Source of the DNA: Plantactinospora soyae
Lineage (GTDB): Bacteria > Actinomycetota > Actinomycetes > Mycobacteriales > Micromonosporaceae
Assembly: GCF_014874095.1 (NCBI RefSeq)
Contig: NZ_JADBEB010000001.1
Coordinates: 6,696,001 to 6,760,000 of the forward strand
Reading direction: 5' to 3'
Length of the DNA: 64,000 bases
Position numbers and translations under genes: made by a program. This document shows positions 49,294-57,783 of this stretch, piece after piece (position 1 is the first letter of the stretch; each line of letters starts with the position of its first letter). Below the pieces are notes generated by a model, which worked only from the letters and a program-made list of their open reading frames with translations, had not been told where the DNA came from and made no database searches.

Positions 49294-50478
49294 GTGAGGG
49301 CAAGTACCAAGGCGGCACTCGAGCGAGACCCGGAGGGCTCGCGCCGGGTCTCGCTCCTCGAACTCTTCTTCGACCTGGTGTACGTCGTCGCGCTCGCCCT
49401 GATCTCGCGGTACCTGGTCCAGAACCTGCACTGGGCCGGGGTCGCCCAGTCGGCGGTGCTGCTCGCCGCGGTGTGGTGGGTCTGGGCGATCACCGCGTTC
49501 CTGACCGACCTCTACGATCCGCAGCAGGTCTCGATCCAACTGCTCACCGTCGCGGTCATGCTGGGCAGCCTGCTGATGGCGGCGACCGTGCCGCACGCGT
49601 TCGGCTCGGGCGGTCTGGTCCTCGCGTGCGCGTACGTCGGGATCCATCTGGGCCGTGGACTGTTCCTGGTACCCAGCCTGCGGGGTCAGCCGGCGCAGGG
49701 CCGGGCGATTCGGATCTTCTTCTGGTTCGTCGTCTCGGCGGTGCCCTGGATCGCCGGCGGACTGACGTCTGGGGAGGGCCTCCGGACCGCCCTCTGGGCG
49801 CTGGCGGTGCTGATCGACTACCTCGCCTTCAGCCTGGGCTACCCGACCCCGCGGCTCGGGCGGCTGCCGCAGACGCAGTACAACGTCACCGCCGCCCATC
49901 TCGCCGAGCGCTACCAGCAGTTCTTCATGATCGCCCTCGGCGACGCGATCCTGATCACCGGGTTCGCCTACAGCGGGGTCCGGGCCGGGCCGGCGCACTC
50001 CGGCGCGTTCATCATCGCCTTCCTGAGCACCGTACTGATGTGGCGGATCTACACCCACCGGGCCGGCGAGGTCCTGCCACTGGCGATCGAGTCCGTCATC
50101 GAGACCCGGCGGTTCTTCCGGATCGCCCCGTACACCCATCTGACGATGGTGACCGGGGTCGTGCTCAAGGCCGCGAGCTTCGAACTCATCATCGCCCGTC
50201 CGCTCGACCATCCGGGCTGGGCGATGATCGCGCTCGTGCTCGGTGGGCCGGCGTTGTTCCTGATCGGCCGGTCCCGTTTCGAGTACGAGGTCTTCGGCCG
50301 GGTCTCCCCGTCCCGACTGGTCGCGTTGGGCGTACTGGGCGCGATCTCCCCGGCGATGCGGCTGCTGCCGCTGGTGGCGGTGGCCGCCTGTGCCATGTTG
50401 GTGCTGGCCGGGATGGCGGCGGTCGACACCGCGCGCAGCTGGGGCCGGTCCCCGGAGCGGCCGTCGCCGCCGGTGTAG
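49294..50478 (+). CDS. LtrA-family membrane protein (copy 3)
   Basis: This LtrA paralogue (394 residues from GTG 49294) opens [20 protein letters not shown] and has TQYNVTAAHLAERYQQFFMI followed by ALGDAILITGFAYS. About eleven helices are predicted. GTG 49294 was chosen because it precedes the family opening directly; an ATG at 49246 in the same frame is also possible and the ribosome sites are weak at both. It is the only one of the three copies on the plus strand and is closest to copy 2. Confidence 0.8.
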   Translation: MRASTKAALERDPEGSRRVSLLELFFDLVYVVALALISRYLVQNLHWAGVAQSAVLLAAVWWVWAITAFLTDLYDPQQVSIQLLTVAVMLGSLLMAATVPHAFGSGGLVLACAYVGIHLGRGLFLVPSLRGQPAQGRAIRIFFWFVVSAVPWIAGGLTSGEGLRTALWALAVLIDYLAFSLGYPTPRLGRLPQTQYNVTAAHLAERYQQFFMIALGDAILITGFAYSGVRAGPAHSGAFIIAFLSTVLMWRIYTHRAGEVLPLAIESVIETRRFFRIAPYTHLTMVTGVVLKAASFELIIARPLDHPGWAMIALVLGGPALFLIGRSRFEYEVFGRVSPSRLVALGVLGAISPAMRLLPLVAVAACAMLVLAGMAAVDTARSWGRSPERPSPPV

Positions 50479-50586
50479 TCCGGGGCGCGGACCGCCGGCG
50501 GGCCGGGCGCGGTCCCGGCGGTGTGCGGCTGGCGTTTGCGGGTAGGCGGGCGCCACAGCAGCGGCACCGGCGAAGTGGAGCGACCG

Positions 50587-51057
50587 ATGAATCTGTCCCA
50601 TTTTCCGCTGCGCGTCGCCATCGGCGCGTTCTTCCTGAATTCCGGCCTGTCCAAATGGAATCTGGAGGGCGAGGCCGCGGCCGCCACCCACGGGATGGCC
50701 GTCGGTGCCATCCCGCAGGTCAGGCGGATCGGACCCGACGTCTTCGCCAGGGTGCTCGCCGGCACCGAACTCGCCCTCGGTGCGGCACTGCTGGTACCGG
50801 TCATCCCGTCGGCACTGGTGGGCGCGGGACTGGTCGGATTCGGTGGCGGCCTGATGCGGTTGTATCTGGCGACCCCGGGGCTGCGCGAGCCGGGCAGCGT
50901 ACGGCCGACCCAGCAGGGTGTCCCGATCGCCAAGGACAGTTGGCTGGTCGGTGCGGGGCTCACCCTGCTGCTGGACGACCTCTTCGGGCGGATGTCGGGT
51001 AGGCGCCGGGCCATGGGCGTGCATCTCGCCCGGAACTGCGGAAGGCGTCGGGGCTGA
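50587..51057 (+). CDS. DoxX-like small membrane protein
   Basis: This 156-residue protein has four predicted helices and the DoxX-like opening LRVAIGAFFLNSGLSKWNL, with RVLAGTELALGAALLVP in the second helix. DoxX-like proteins are linked to redox and sulfur stress, but none of the partners known for them is nearby. ATG 50587 follows GTGGAGCG. It stands alone. Confidence 0.75.
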   Translation: MNLSHFPLRVAIGAFFLNSGLSKWNLEGEAAAATHGMAVGAIPQVRRIGPDVFARVLAGTELALGAALLVPVIPSALVGAGLVGFGGGLMRLYLATPGLREPGSVRPTQQGVPIAKDSWLVGAGLTLLLDDLFGRMSGRRRAMGVHLARNCGRRRG

Positions 51058-51194
51058 CCCCGTCCGGTTCCGTTTCGCCGCGCCGAGGCGGGGTACCCGC
51101 GAGCCGAGCAGCGGCAGCACCGAGATGACCACCGACACCACGAGCGCGATCATGACCGGGCTCCGGACGACGGCACCCGGGGGAGGGCGACGGT

Positions 51195-51647
51195 ATGGCT
51201 GGGATCGTCCTGCGAAGTTTCGCCTTCAACGACCACGACCGGCTGCCGGACCGGTTCTCCCGGTCCGGCGGGAACATCTCGCCGCCGTTGGAGTGGCTCG
51301 ACGTCCCCGAAGAGGCCACCGAACTGGTCCTGCTGGTCGAGGACCGGGACGCGGGGCGGACACCGTTCCTGCACTGGCTGGTCACGGGCATCGAGGCGGT
51401 CTCCGGCGGCGTCGACGAGGGTGAGACACCGCCGGGCGGGCGTACCTGGGTCAACGGCTTCGGTACGGCCGGCTGGGGCGGCCCGCACCCGCCGATGAAC
51501 GACGACCCGCACCGGTACTTCTTCCGGCTCTACGCGGTGAACCGTCCGCTGGAACTGCCCGGTGCCCCGCAGGCGCCCGACGTGCACGCCGCCGTCGAGA
51601 AGCTGGAACTGGCCAGCGGCAACATGGTCGGCACCTTCGCCCGCTGA
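51195..51647 (+). CDS. YbhB/YbcL-type PEBP protein
   Basis: This 150-residue protein is a bacterial phosphatidylethanolamine-binding (Raf-kinase-inhibitor-like) protein: FSRSGGNISPPLEWLDVPE, LVLLVEDRDAG, FLHWLVTGI, GWGGPHPP and YFFRLYAVN are the conserved pieces of its ligand pocket. Role unknown. ATG 51195 is the family start. Confidence 0.92.
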   Translation: MAGIVLRSFAFNDHDRLPDRFSRSGGNISPPLEWLDVPEEATELVLLVEDRDAGRTPFLHWLVTGIEAVSGGVDEGETPPGGRTWVNGFGTAGWGGPHPPMNDDPHRYFFRLYAVNRPLELPGAPQAPDVHAAVEKLELASGNMVGTFAR

Positions 51648-51704
51648 ACCGCCACCTCTCAGGGCCGGAAAACCAGCGGCGCGACGGCCGTGGCCTCGGG
51701 TTAG

Positions 51705-52679
51705 ATGCTCGACATGCGGTTCCCCCCTGGCTGGTCGGTACGCCGGCCCACCCTCGACGACGTGTCGGCGATCCTGGCCGTCGTGCAGGCGAGTGACATC
51801 GCGGCCCTCGGGCACGCCGACTTCAGCGCCGAGGACGTCCACGAGGTGCTGACCGCGCCGGACGTCGACCCGGCCCGGGACTCCTGGCTGGCGCTGGAGC
51901 CGGACGGCGGGATCGTCGGCTGGGCCTACCTGGAGGACTCCAACCGGGGACCACGGGAGACCGTCGAGGTCTACGTACACCCGGAGCGGGGGCGGCCGGC
52001 CCAGGCACCGCTGCTGGCCCTGCAACTGCTCCGCTCCGCCGAGCGCGCGGCGGAGTTCGGCCTCGACCGGATGACGGTGCGGGTTCTCGCGCTGCCCACC
52101 GAGGAGCACTGGATCGGCATCGTCCGGACCGCCGGGTTCGAGTTCGTCAAGCGGTACGCCCGGATGCGCCGGTCGCTCACCGGGGTACCGACGCAACCGC
52201 CGTCACCCCCGCCCGGGGTGCTGATCCGGCCGGTGCGGTCGACGGACGACACCGACCTGCGGGAGTTCCACCAGATCCTGGACAGCGCGTTCCGGGACAC
52301 CCCGGACTACCAGCCGGCGACCTACGAGCAGTGGCGCGCGCAGGTCGCCGCGTTGCCGAGCGTCGCCTGGGACGAGTGGTTCGTGGCCACGGTCGACGGC
52401 CGGCCGGTCGGCATCCTCCAGTCCGCCGACCAGACACTCGACCAGAACGAGGGCTGGGTGAAGCAGTTGGCCGTGCTGCGGTCGTACCGCCGACGCGGGG
52501 TGGGCGGCGCGCTGCTCGCCCGGGCCTTCGCCTGCTACGCGGCCAAGGGACGCGAGTACGCCGGCCTCGGCGTCGACCTGAGCAATCCGGCCGAGCCGGT
52601 CCGGCTCTACCGGGCGGCGGGAATGAGCCCGAGGTACGAGGCGGACGTCTTCGAGCGGACCGTCGCCGCCACGCCCTGA
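51705..52679 (+). CDS. Tandem GNAT acetyltransferase
   Basis: This 324-residue protein has two GNAT domains. The first (residues 1-150) has EVYVHPERGRPAQAPLL in place of a full acetyl-CoA loop. The second (about 165-324) has the canonical VKQLAVLRSYRRRGVGGALL and is probably the active one. The layout is that of mycothiol synthase (MshD) relatives, but sequence is not close enough to claim that step. ATG 51705 or 51714 is the start. Confidence 0.82.
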   Translation: MLDMRFPPGWSVRRPTLDDVSAILAVVQASDIAALGHADFSAEDVHEVLTAPDVDPARDSWLALEPDGGIVGWAYLEDSNRGPRETVEVYVHPERGRPAQAPLLALQLLRSAERAAEFGLDRMTVRVLALPTEEHWIGIVRTAGFEFVKRYARMRRSLTGVPTQPPSPPPGVLIRPVRSTDDTDLREFHQILDSAFRDTPDYQPATYEQWRAQVAALPSVAWDEWFVATVDGRPVGILQSADQTLDQNEGWVKQLAVLRSYRRRGVGGALLARAFACYAAKGREYAGLGVDLSNPAEPVRLYRAAGMSPRYEADVFERTVAATP

Positions 52680-52701
52680 CCCCGCGGGCCGGCTGTGGGG
52701 C

Positions 52702-54231
52702 TCACGCGTCGACCAGGTCGTCGGCGACGTCGACCCGGTCGAGCGAGGAGAGGATGCGGTAGTCGTACCAGTCGATCTGGATGGCACCGGCGGTGGCGTA
52801 GCAGCCGATGACCCGGCCGGTGAAGCCGCCGGCGACCTCGGTCGACAGGTATCGCCCGTCCAGTTCGGCGAGGACGACGAACTCGCCGTCCTCCGCTTCG
52901 AAGCCCAGTCGTACGACGTCCGGCTCCTGCCGGGGATGGTCCATGCCCGGCCCGGAGGACCAGGTCTCGACGCGTAGCACCACCGGGCCGGCGACCGTAC
53001 GGCTGGCGAGTTGCTCGGACAGGGGGCCGATCCGGGCCCGTACCCGCACCTCGCCCTCGTCCAACTCCACCGCGTAGTGGTGCTGTTCGTCCAGGCGTAC
53101 CGCCAGGCCGCCCCGGCCCTGAGGGGCGTCGACCAGCGCGCGTACCGCGAGGTCGTGCTGTTCCTGCCGGCGCCCGACGAAGGTCACCATCGGGTCGTCC
53201 AGCGAGCCGCCCCGGGCCCGCAGGGTCAGCCAGCCGGGCCGCTCGACCAGCGAGACGTCCTCGGGTGGGCGGGACCGGAGCGAGATCCACCGAGGATGCA
53301 GCTCCGCCGCGTCGAAGTCGTCCCGTGCCGGCGTGGCCGCCACCGGGGCCGCCGGCAGGGTCGGGGCACGCATCACCGGTGCGACGGTGCCGATCACCGG
53401 CCAGCCGTCGGACCAGGTGACCGGGGCGAGGAAGGTCTCCCGGCCGAGTACGTGCCAGCCGGGCGTCCCGCCACGGGGTCGTACGCCGAGGAAGAGCAGC
53501 CACCACGAGCCGTCCCCGGCCTGAACCAGATCGCCGTGCCCGGTGTTCTGGATCGGCTGGTCGGTGCTGCGGTGGCTGAGGATCGGGTTGGCCGGGCACG
53601 GTTCGAACGGGCCGTCGGGCGCGGGGCCACGGGCCACCGAGATGGCGTGGCCGCGCTCGGTGCCGCCCTCGGCGATTAGCAGGTACCAGGTGTCGCCGAC
53701 CCGGTAGAGGTGCGGAGCCTCCGGGAACTGGGCTCCCGGGGTGCCCGACCAGATGCGGGTCGGCTCGCTCAACACCGCGCCGCTGAGCGGATCGATCCGG
53801 ACCTGGCCGATCCCGGCGAAGGTGCACCAGCAGTTGCCCTCGTCATCCCAGGCCAGATCCGGATCGATGCCGAGTACGTCGGGCAGGTGCACCGGCTCGG
53901 ACCACTTGCCGGCGGGATCGTCGGCGGTGACCAGTATCGTGCCGCCGTGCGGGATGTTCGACGTGATGAGCCAGAACCGGCCGTCGTGGTGGCGCAGCGT
54001 AGGCGCGTAGATCCCGCCGGAGGACGGTGTGCCCGGCGGCAGGAGCAGTTGGCTCGGCCGGTCCAGGACATTTCCGATCTGGGTCCAGCCGACCAGGTCC
54101 CGGCTGTGGAAGATCGGCACCCCGGGGAAGTACTCGAAGCTAGAGCAGGCCAGGTAGTAGTCGTCCCCGACCCGGCACACGCTCGGGTCGGGGTAGCAAC
54201 CGGCGATGACCGGGTTGGCGAACGTTCGCAT
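52702..54231 (-). CDS. Glycoside hydrolase family 43 (beta-xylosidase type)
   Basis: This 509-residue enzyme has a five-bladed propeller with the three acidic residues: NPVIAGCYPDPSVCRVGDDY (base), GIDPDLAWDDEGN (pKa modulator) and PEAPHLYRVGDTWYLL (acid). A C-terminal beta-sandwich (from about residue 305, RDDFDAAELHPRWISLR) completes the layout of the beta-xylosidase/arabinofuranosidase subfamilies 11-12. It lacks a signal peptide, so it acts on imported xylo-oligosaccharides. It is divergent from the LacI gene, with a 310-base control region between. Confidence 0.92.
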   Translation of the reverse strand: MRTFANPVIAGCYPDPSVCRVGDDYYLACSSFEYFPGVPIFHSRDLVGWTQIGNVLDRPSQLLLPPGTPSSGGIYAPTLRHHDGRFWLITSNIPHGGTILVTADDPAGKWSEPVHLPDVLGIDPDLAWDDEGNCWCTFAGIGQVRIDPLSGAVLSEPTRIWSGTPGAQFPEAPHLYRVGDTWYLLIAEGGTERGHAISVARGPAPDGPFEPCPANPILSHRSTDQPIQNTGHGDLVQAGDGSWWLLFLGVRPRGGTPGWHVLGRETFLAPVTWSDGWPVIGTVAPVMRAPTLPAAPVAATPARDDFDAAELHPRWISLRSRPPEDVSLVERPGWLTLRARGGSLDDPMVTFVGRRQEQHDLAVRALVDAPQGRGGLAVRLDEQHHYAVELDEGEVRVRARIGPLSEQLASRTVAGPVVLRVETWSSGPGMDHPRQEPDVVRLGFEAEDGEFVVLAELDGRYLSTEVAGGFTGRVIGCYATAGAIQIDWYDYRILSSLDRVDVADDLVDA

Positions 54232-54365
54232 CAGCGGTCGATCAGAACTCGGTCGCCGGCAGCCCGGCCGGCCACTGCCCGGGGCACGGCTGAACGTGTC
54301 GGTGACTTCCTCGTCCCGCGTCCGCAGCGTGTCCCGGCGGAACGGGTCACCTTCATCGACTATCC

Positions 54366-54396
54366 TTTCCGGCGAAAACTTTCCGGAATAATTCCG
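54366..54396. promoter_or_regulatory. Candidate operator between GH43 and lacI
   Basis: The stretch has TTTCCGGCGAAAA followed by CTTTCCGGAATAATTCCG; it contains TTCCGGAA at 54381-54388 and a partial repeat on each side. It lies in the divergent control region and is AT-richer than its surroundings. It is the best site for the LacI regulator. Confidence 0.5.
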
Positions 54397-54542
54397 TAAC
54401 TAGATCGGAACGCTATGGCCCACCGTCCGGACAGTCAACCCCGAAACCTGAGGCAAAATACTGTGCACCCGGGCTGTGGACGCCGGTGCAGCCTCGGAAG
54501 TGTTTCGGTCGTAGGCTGAAGCCTCAACAAAGGAGCCGCCTC

Positions 54543-55565
54543 GTGACGGTCGACGAAGGACGCAGGATCACCATCACCGCCATCGCCCAGGAGGCGGGCG
54601 TGTCGGTGCCGACGGTCTCCCGGGTACTCAACGGCCGCAACGACGTGGCGCCGCAGACCCGCGAGCGGGTGGAGGAGCTCCTCCGCCGGCACGGTTACCG
54701 CCGCCGGGCGACCCGGCCCCGGGCCGGGGCGAGCCTGATCGACCTGATCTTCAACGACCTCGACAGCCCCTGGGCGGTGGAGATCATCCGAGGTGTCGAG
54801 GACGTCGCGCACGCCTCCGGGGTCGGCACGGTGGTCTCCGCCATCCATCGACGTTCCACCTCCACCCGGCAGTGGTTGCAGAATCTGCGTACCCGGGCCA
54901 CCGACGGGGTGATCCTGGTCGCCAGTGATCTGGCCCCGCCGGTGCACGCCGAGCTGCGCCGGCTCAACGTGCCGATGGTGTTGGTCGACCCGGCCGGCGT
55001 ACCGAACATCGACATCCCGACCATCGGCGCGACGAACTGGGCGGGCGGGCTGCGCGCGACCGAGCATCTGCTCTCGCTCGGGCACCGGCGGATCGGCTTC
55101 ATCGCCGGCCCGCCCCGACTGCTCTGTAGCCGGGCCCGTCTCGACGGCTACCGTGCCGCACTGGACGCCGCCGGCATGCCGCTGCACGATGAGCTGATTG
55201 TGCCCGGCGATTTCTACCACGAGTCGGGTTACTCCGGCGGCGCCGCGCTGCTCGACCTCGACGAGCCGCCGACGGCGATCTTCGCCTCCAGCGACCAGAT
55301 GGCGTTCGGGGCGTACGAGGCGGTCCGGCGGCGGGGGCTCCGGGTGCCCGACGACGTCAGTGTGGTCGGCTTCGACGACCTGCCGGAGGCGCGCTGGGCG
55401 TCGCCGCCGCTGACCACCGTGCGCCAGCCGTTGGCCGAGATGGGCCTGCTGGCCGCCCGGACCGTGCTCCGGCTGGCCCAGGGCGAGCCGCTGGACACCC
55501 CGCGGGTGGAGCTTTCCACCGATCTGGTCGTCCGGGACAGCTCGGCGCCGTATTCGGGCCGCTGA
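54543..55565 (+). CDS. LacI-family regulator of the xylan locus
   Basis: This 340-residue repressor has the LacI DNA-binding helices (TITAIAQEAGVSVPTVSRVL, NGRNDVAPQTRERVEELLRR) and a periplasmic-binding-protein-like sugar domain (LIDLIFNDLDSPWAVEIIRG, GGLRATEHLLSLGHRRIGFI, PTAIFASSDQMAFGAYEAVR). It is not close to CebR in the recognition helix. GTG 54543 follows AAAGGAG. Flanking GH43 and GH10 genes imply a xylan-derived sugar as inducer. Confidence 0.92.
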   Translation: MTVDEGRRITITAIAQEAGVSVPTVSRVLNGRNDVAPQTRERVEELLRRHGYRRRATRPRAGASLIDLIFNDLDSPWAVEIIRGVEDVAHASGVGTVVSAIHRRSTSTRQWLQNLRTRATDGVILVASDLAPPVHAELRRLNVPMVLVDPAGVPNIDIPTIGATNWAGGLRATEHLLSLGHRRIGFIAGPPRLLCSRARLDGYRAALDAAGMPLHDELIVPGDFYHESGYSGGAALLDLDEPPTAIFASSDQMAFGAYEAVRRRGLRVPDDVSVVGFDDLPEARWASPPLTTVRQPLAEMGLLAARTVLRLAQGEPLDTPRVELSTDLVVRDSSAPYSGR

Positions 55566-55596
55566 GGTCGAATTTCCGGTAGAACGGCTGCTGCAT

Positions 55597-55615
55597 TACC
55601 GGGAGATTTCCGGTA
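55597..55615. promoter_or_regulatory. Inverted repeat after the LacI gene
   Basis: TACCGG (55597-55602) and CCGGTA (55610-55615) enclose GAGATTT. ATTTCCGGTA occurs at 55606-55615 and also at 55572-55581. The site lies just upstream of the xylanase promoter and is a second candidate for LacI binding, or the end of the lacI transcript. Confidence 0.4.
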
Positions 55616-55619
55616 TGGC

Positions 55620-55663
55620 TTGACGGTTGGACCGGAATCGGCGAATACTTGGGAACGCTCCCA
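55620..55663 (+). promoter_or_regulatory. Xylanase promoter with near-perfect CebR box
   Basis: TTGACG (55620-55625) and AATACT (55644-55649) are 18 bases apart and make a good promoter. TGGGAACGCTCCCA (55650-55663) directly follows and differs by one base from the 14-base CebR operator TGGGAGCGCTCCCA known from Streptomyces. Its place over the probable transcription start would let CebR block the xylanase gene until cello-oligosaccharides are present. Confidence 0.75.
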
Positions 55664-55746
55664 TGGTGACGTTGAGTTAGTCGTCGGAGCCGGCCCTCCT
55701 GGTGTCGGGCCGCGGGTTGTCCGCCATCCGGCAAGGAGGCCCCGCC

Positions 55747-57267
55747 GTGGTCGACCACGTCCGTCCCACCACCCGGAACACCTCACCGGACATCCGGAGG
55801 CCCCGAGGAGATTGGCGTGCCCTCGGCGCCGGACTGGTCGCCGCCCTCGCCTCGGCGATGCTGACCGCCGGAATGAGCGTCGTCGTGCCCGCCGGTCCGG
55901 CTGGTGCCGCCACCACCACACTGGCCCAGTTGGCCGCCACCCGGGACAAGCAGATCGGCGTCGCGCTGGCGCCGGACCGGCTGACCGACCCGGCGTACCG
56001 GAACATCGCCGACAGCGAGTTCGACCACGTCGTGGCCGAGGACGCGATGACCTGGGCCGCCACCGAATCCCTCCGCGGCTCGTTCACCTGGTCCGCCGCC
56101 GACGAGATCGCGACGTACGCGGCCACCAGCGGCAAGGCACTGACCGGGCACGCCCTGGTCTCGCCCACCCAGGTGCCGGCCTGGGTCGACGAGATCACCT
56201 CCACCGACGACCTGCGCGCCGCGCTGCGCGAGCACATCAGCGCCGTGGTCGGCCGGTACGGCGACCAGGTCGAGTACTGGAACGTCCTCGACGAGGTGTT
56301 CGCCGAGGACGGCAACTGGCGGGAGGACTCGGTCTTCCAGCGGCTCGACAACTTCTACTGGATGGAGGAGGCGCTGTACGCCGCCCGGGCGGCCGCACCG
56401 AACGCCAAGCTCTGTGTCAACGACCACGGCACCGAGGCGATCAGATCCAAGGCCACCGCGCTCTACAACCTGGTGCTGCAGTACCAGGCCCGTGGCGTGC
56501 CGATCGACTGCGTCGGCTTCCAGACGCACCTGGCCGTCAACGGGGTGCCGGACACGCTCCAGGAGAATCTGCAACGCTTCGCCGACCTCGGCATCGACGT
56601 CCGGATCACCGAGTTGGACATCCGGGTCCCCGTCCCGGCCAGTCCCGCCGACCTGCGGGCACAAGCCACCGACTACCGGCGGGTCTTCCAAGCCTGTCTC
56701 GCGGTGACCCGGTGCACCGGCATCACCGTCTGGGGCGTCACCGACCGGTACTCCTGGATCCCGGACGCCCTACCCGGACAGGGCGCCGGGCTGCTCTGGG
56801 ACGAGGGGTACGCCAAGAAGCCGGCGTACGACGGGGTGACGGCGGCGCTCCTCGACACCACGAACCCCACCTTCACCTCGCCGCCGCCCACCCCGTCCGC
56901 CCCCGGGCCGGGCCCGTCGCCGACCGTGACCTCCCCGGCACCGCCGAGCGGCTGCACGGTGACGTACCGGGACATCACCTGGAACCGAGGGTTCATCGCC
57001 AGCATCCGGATCGGCAACGACACCACCTCCCCGGTGCACGGCTGGACCCTGACCTTCTCGCTCGGTGTCGGCCAGCGCGTCAGCCACGGCTTCAACGCGA
57101 CGGTCACCCAGTCGGGTGCCCAGGTGACCGCCCGGAACGTCGGACACAACCGGACCATCGGGGCCAACGGGGGAGCGCAGAGCTTCGGCTACCAGGCCAC
57201 CCAGACCGGCGGCAACCCCGCACCGACCTCGTTCGCGCTCAACGGGCGGCCCTGCCGTACCGCCTGA
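55747..57267 (+). CDS. Secreted GH10 xylanase-like enzyme with CBM2
   Basis: This 506-residue protein has a long signal peptide (to about residue 55), a GH10 barrel and, after a Pro/Ser/Thr linker, a CBM2 (about 400-506). The acid/base E183 (WNVLDE) and nucleophile E289 (ITELDI) are present, as are the conserved H261 (GFQTHL) and WGVTDRYSW. Several residues that hold the sugar at subsites -1 and -2 in GH10 are replaced: Asn to D99, Lys to T102, Trp to S139 and the Asn before the acid/base to D182. It may thus act on a different or modified substrate. AAGGAGG precedes GTG 55747. A CebR box controls it. Confidence 0.88.
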   Translation: MVDHVRPTTRNTSPDIRRPRGDWRALGAGLVAALASAMLTAGMSVVVPAGPAGAATTTLAQLAATRDKQIGVALAPDRLTDPAYRNIADSEFDHVVAEDAMTWAATESLRGSFTWSAADEIATYAATSGKALTGHALVSPTQVPAWVDEITSTDDLRAALREHISAVVGRYGDQVEYWNVLDEVFAEDGNWREDSVFQRLDNFYWMEEALYAARAAAPNAKLCVNDHGTEAIRSKATALYNLVLQYQARGVPIDCVGFQTHLAVNGVPDTLQENLQRFADLGIDVRITELDIRVPVPASPADLRAQATDYRRVFQACLAVTRCTGITVWGVTDRYSWIPDALPGQGAGLLWDEGYAKKPAYDGVTAALLDTTNPTFTSPPPTPSAPGPGPSPTVTSPAPPSGCTVTYRDITWNRGFIASIRIGNDTTSPVHGWTLTFSLGVGQRVSHGFNATVTQSGAQVTARNVGHNRTIGANGGAQSFGYQATQTGGNPAPTSFALNGRPCRTA

Positions 57268-57462
57268 CGCCGTCGTCCCCGGCCGCCCGGCGTCGCGTAC
57301 GGCGTCGCCGACGTGCCGGAGTCGGGTCCGCTCCGCCGCAACCAACCCCATCCGGCGGAGCGGACCGGTTTGCCGGGTTAGAGGTGATCGGGTGCGGGGT
57401 ACCACCCGCGGTAGCGACGCCCTGCCGCAAGGTGGGGCGCTGGACCCGAGGGAGCAGCACCG

Positions 57463-57768
57463 ATGAGACTCGACGACGACGACATTCGGACCACGGGCGG
57501 CGGTGGCGGGGAGGGTCCGGCCGACGGCGGGGCCAACCCGATGGGCCGGGACGGTGGCGCCGACGGTGCCGCCGAGGGCCCGGCCGACGCGGGTGCCACC
57601 GCGGGGCAACATGACGGTGGGGCCGACGGTGCCGCCGAGGGGCCGGCCGACGGAGGCGCCACCCCGGGCCAGCACGACGGTGGGGCCGACGGTGCCGCCG
57701 AGGGCCCGGCCGACGCGGGTGCCACCCCGGGGCAGCAGGACGGTGGCGCCGACGGCGCCGCCCGGTAG
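57463..57768 (+). CDS. Gly/Ala/Asp-rich tandem-repeat peptide, candidate RiPP precursor
   Basis: This 101-residue protein begins with a short acidic leader-like part (MRLDDDDIRTTGGGGG, residues 1-16). It then has a partial unit (17-29), three 21-residue repeats (30-50, 51-71, 72-92) and a final partial unit (93-101). Each repeat has DGGADGAAEGPAD, then GAT and GQH or GQQ. It has no Cys and no hydrophobic core. The form resembles repeat-core precursors of ribosomal peptides. The oxygenase gene follows 15 bases after the stop. I know no characterised homologue, so the function is not assigned. Confidence 0.65.
   Translation: MRLDDDDIRTTGGGGGEGPADGGANPMGRDGGADGAAEGPADAGATAGQHDGGADGAAEGPADGGATPGQHDGGADGAAEGPADAGATPGQQDGGADGAAR
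57550..57765 (+). repeat. 63-bp tandem repeats within the peptide gene
   Basis: Three units of 63 bases (57550-57612, 57613-57675, 57676-57738) and a partial fourth (57739-57765) are nearly identical at DNA level, including synonymous positions, which indicates recent expansion or gene-conversion-like homogenisation. Confidence 0.9.
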
Positions 57769-57783
57769 CGCCGGACCGGCGCG

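Noticed and set aside
54543-55565. Naming the LacI regulator CebR
   Set aside because: The recognition helix and N-terminus differ from CebR; the CebR box nearby probably belongs to a regulator encoded elsewhere.
57550-57765. CRISPR-like or minisatellite array
   Set aside because: Repeats of 63 bases without spacers keep one reading frame with start, ribosome site context and stop; they are coding.
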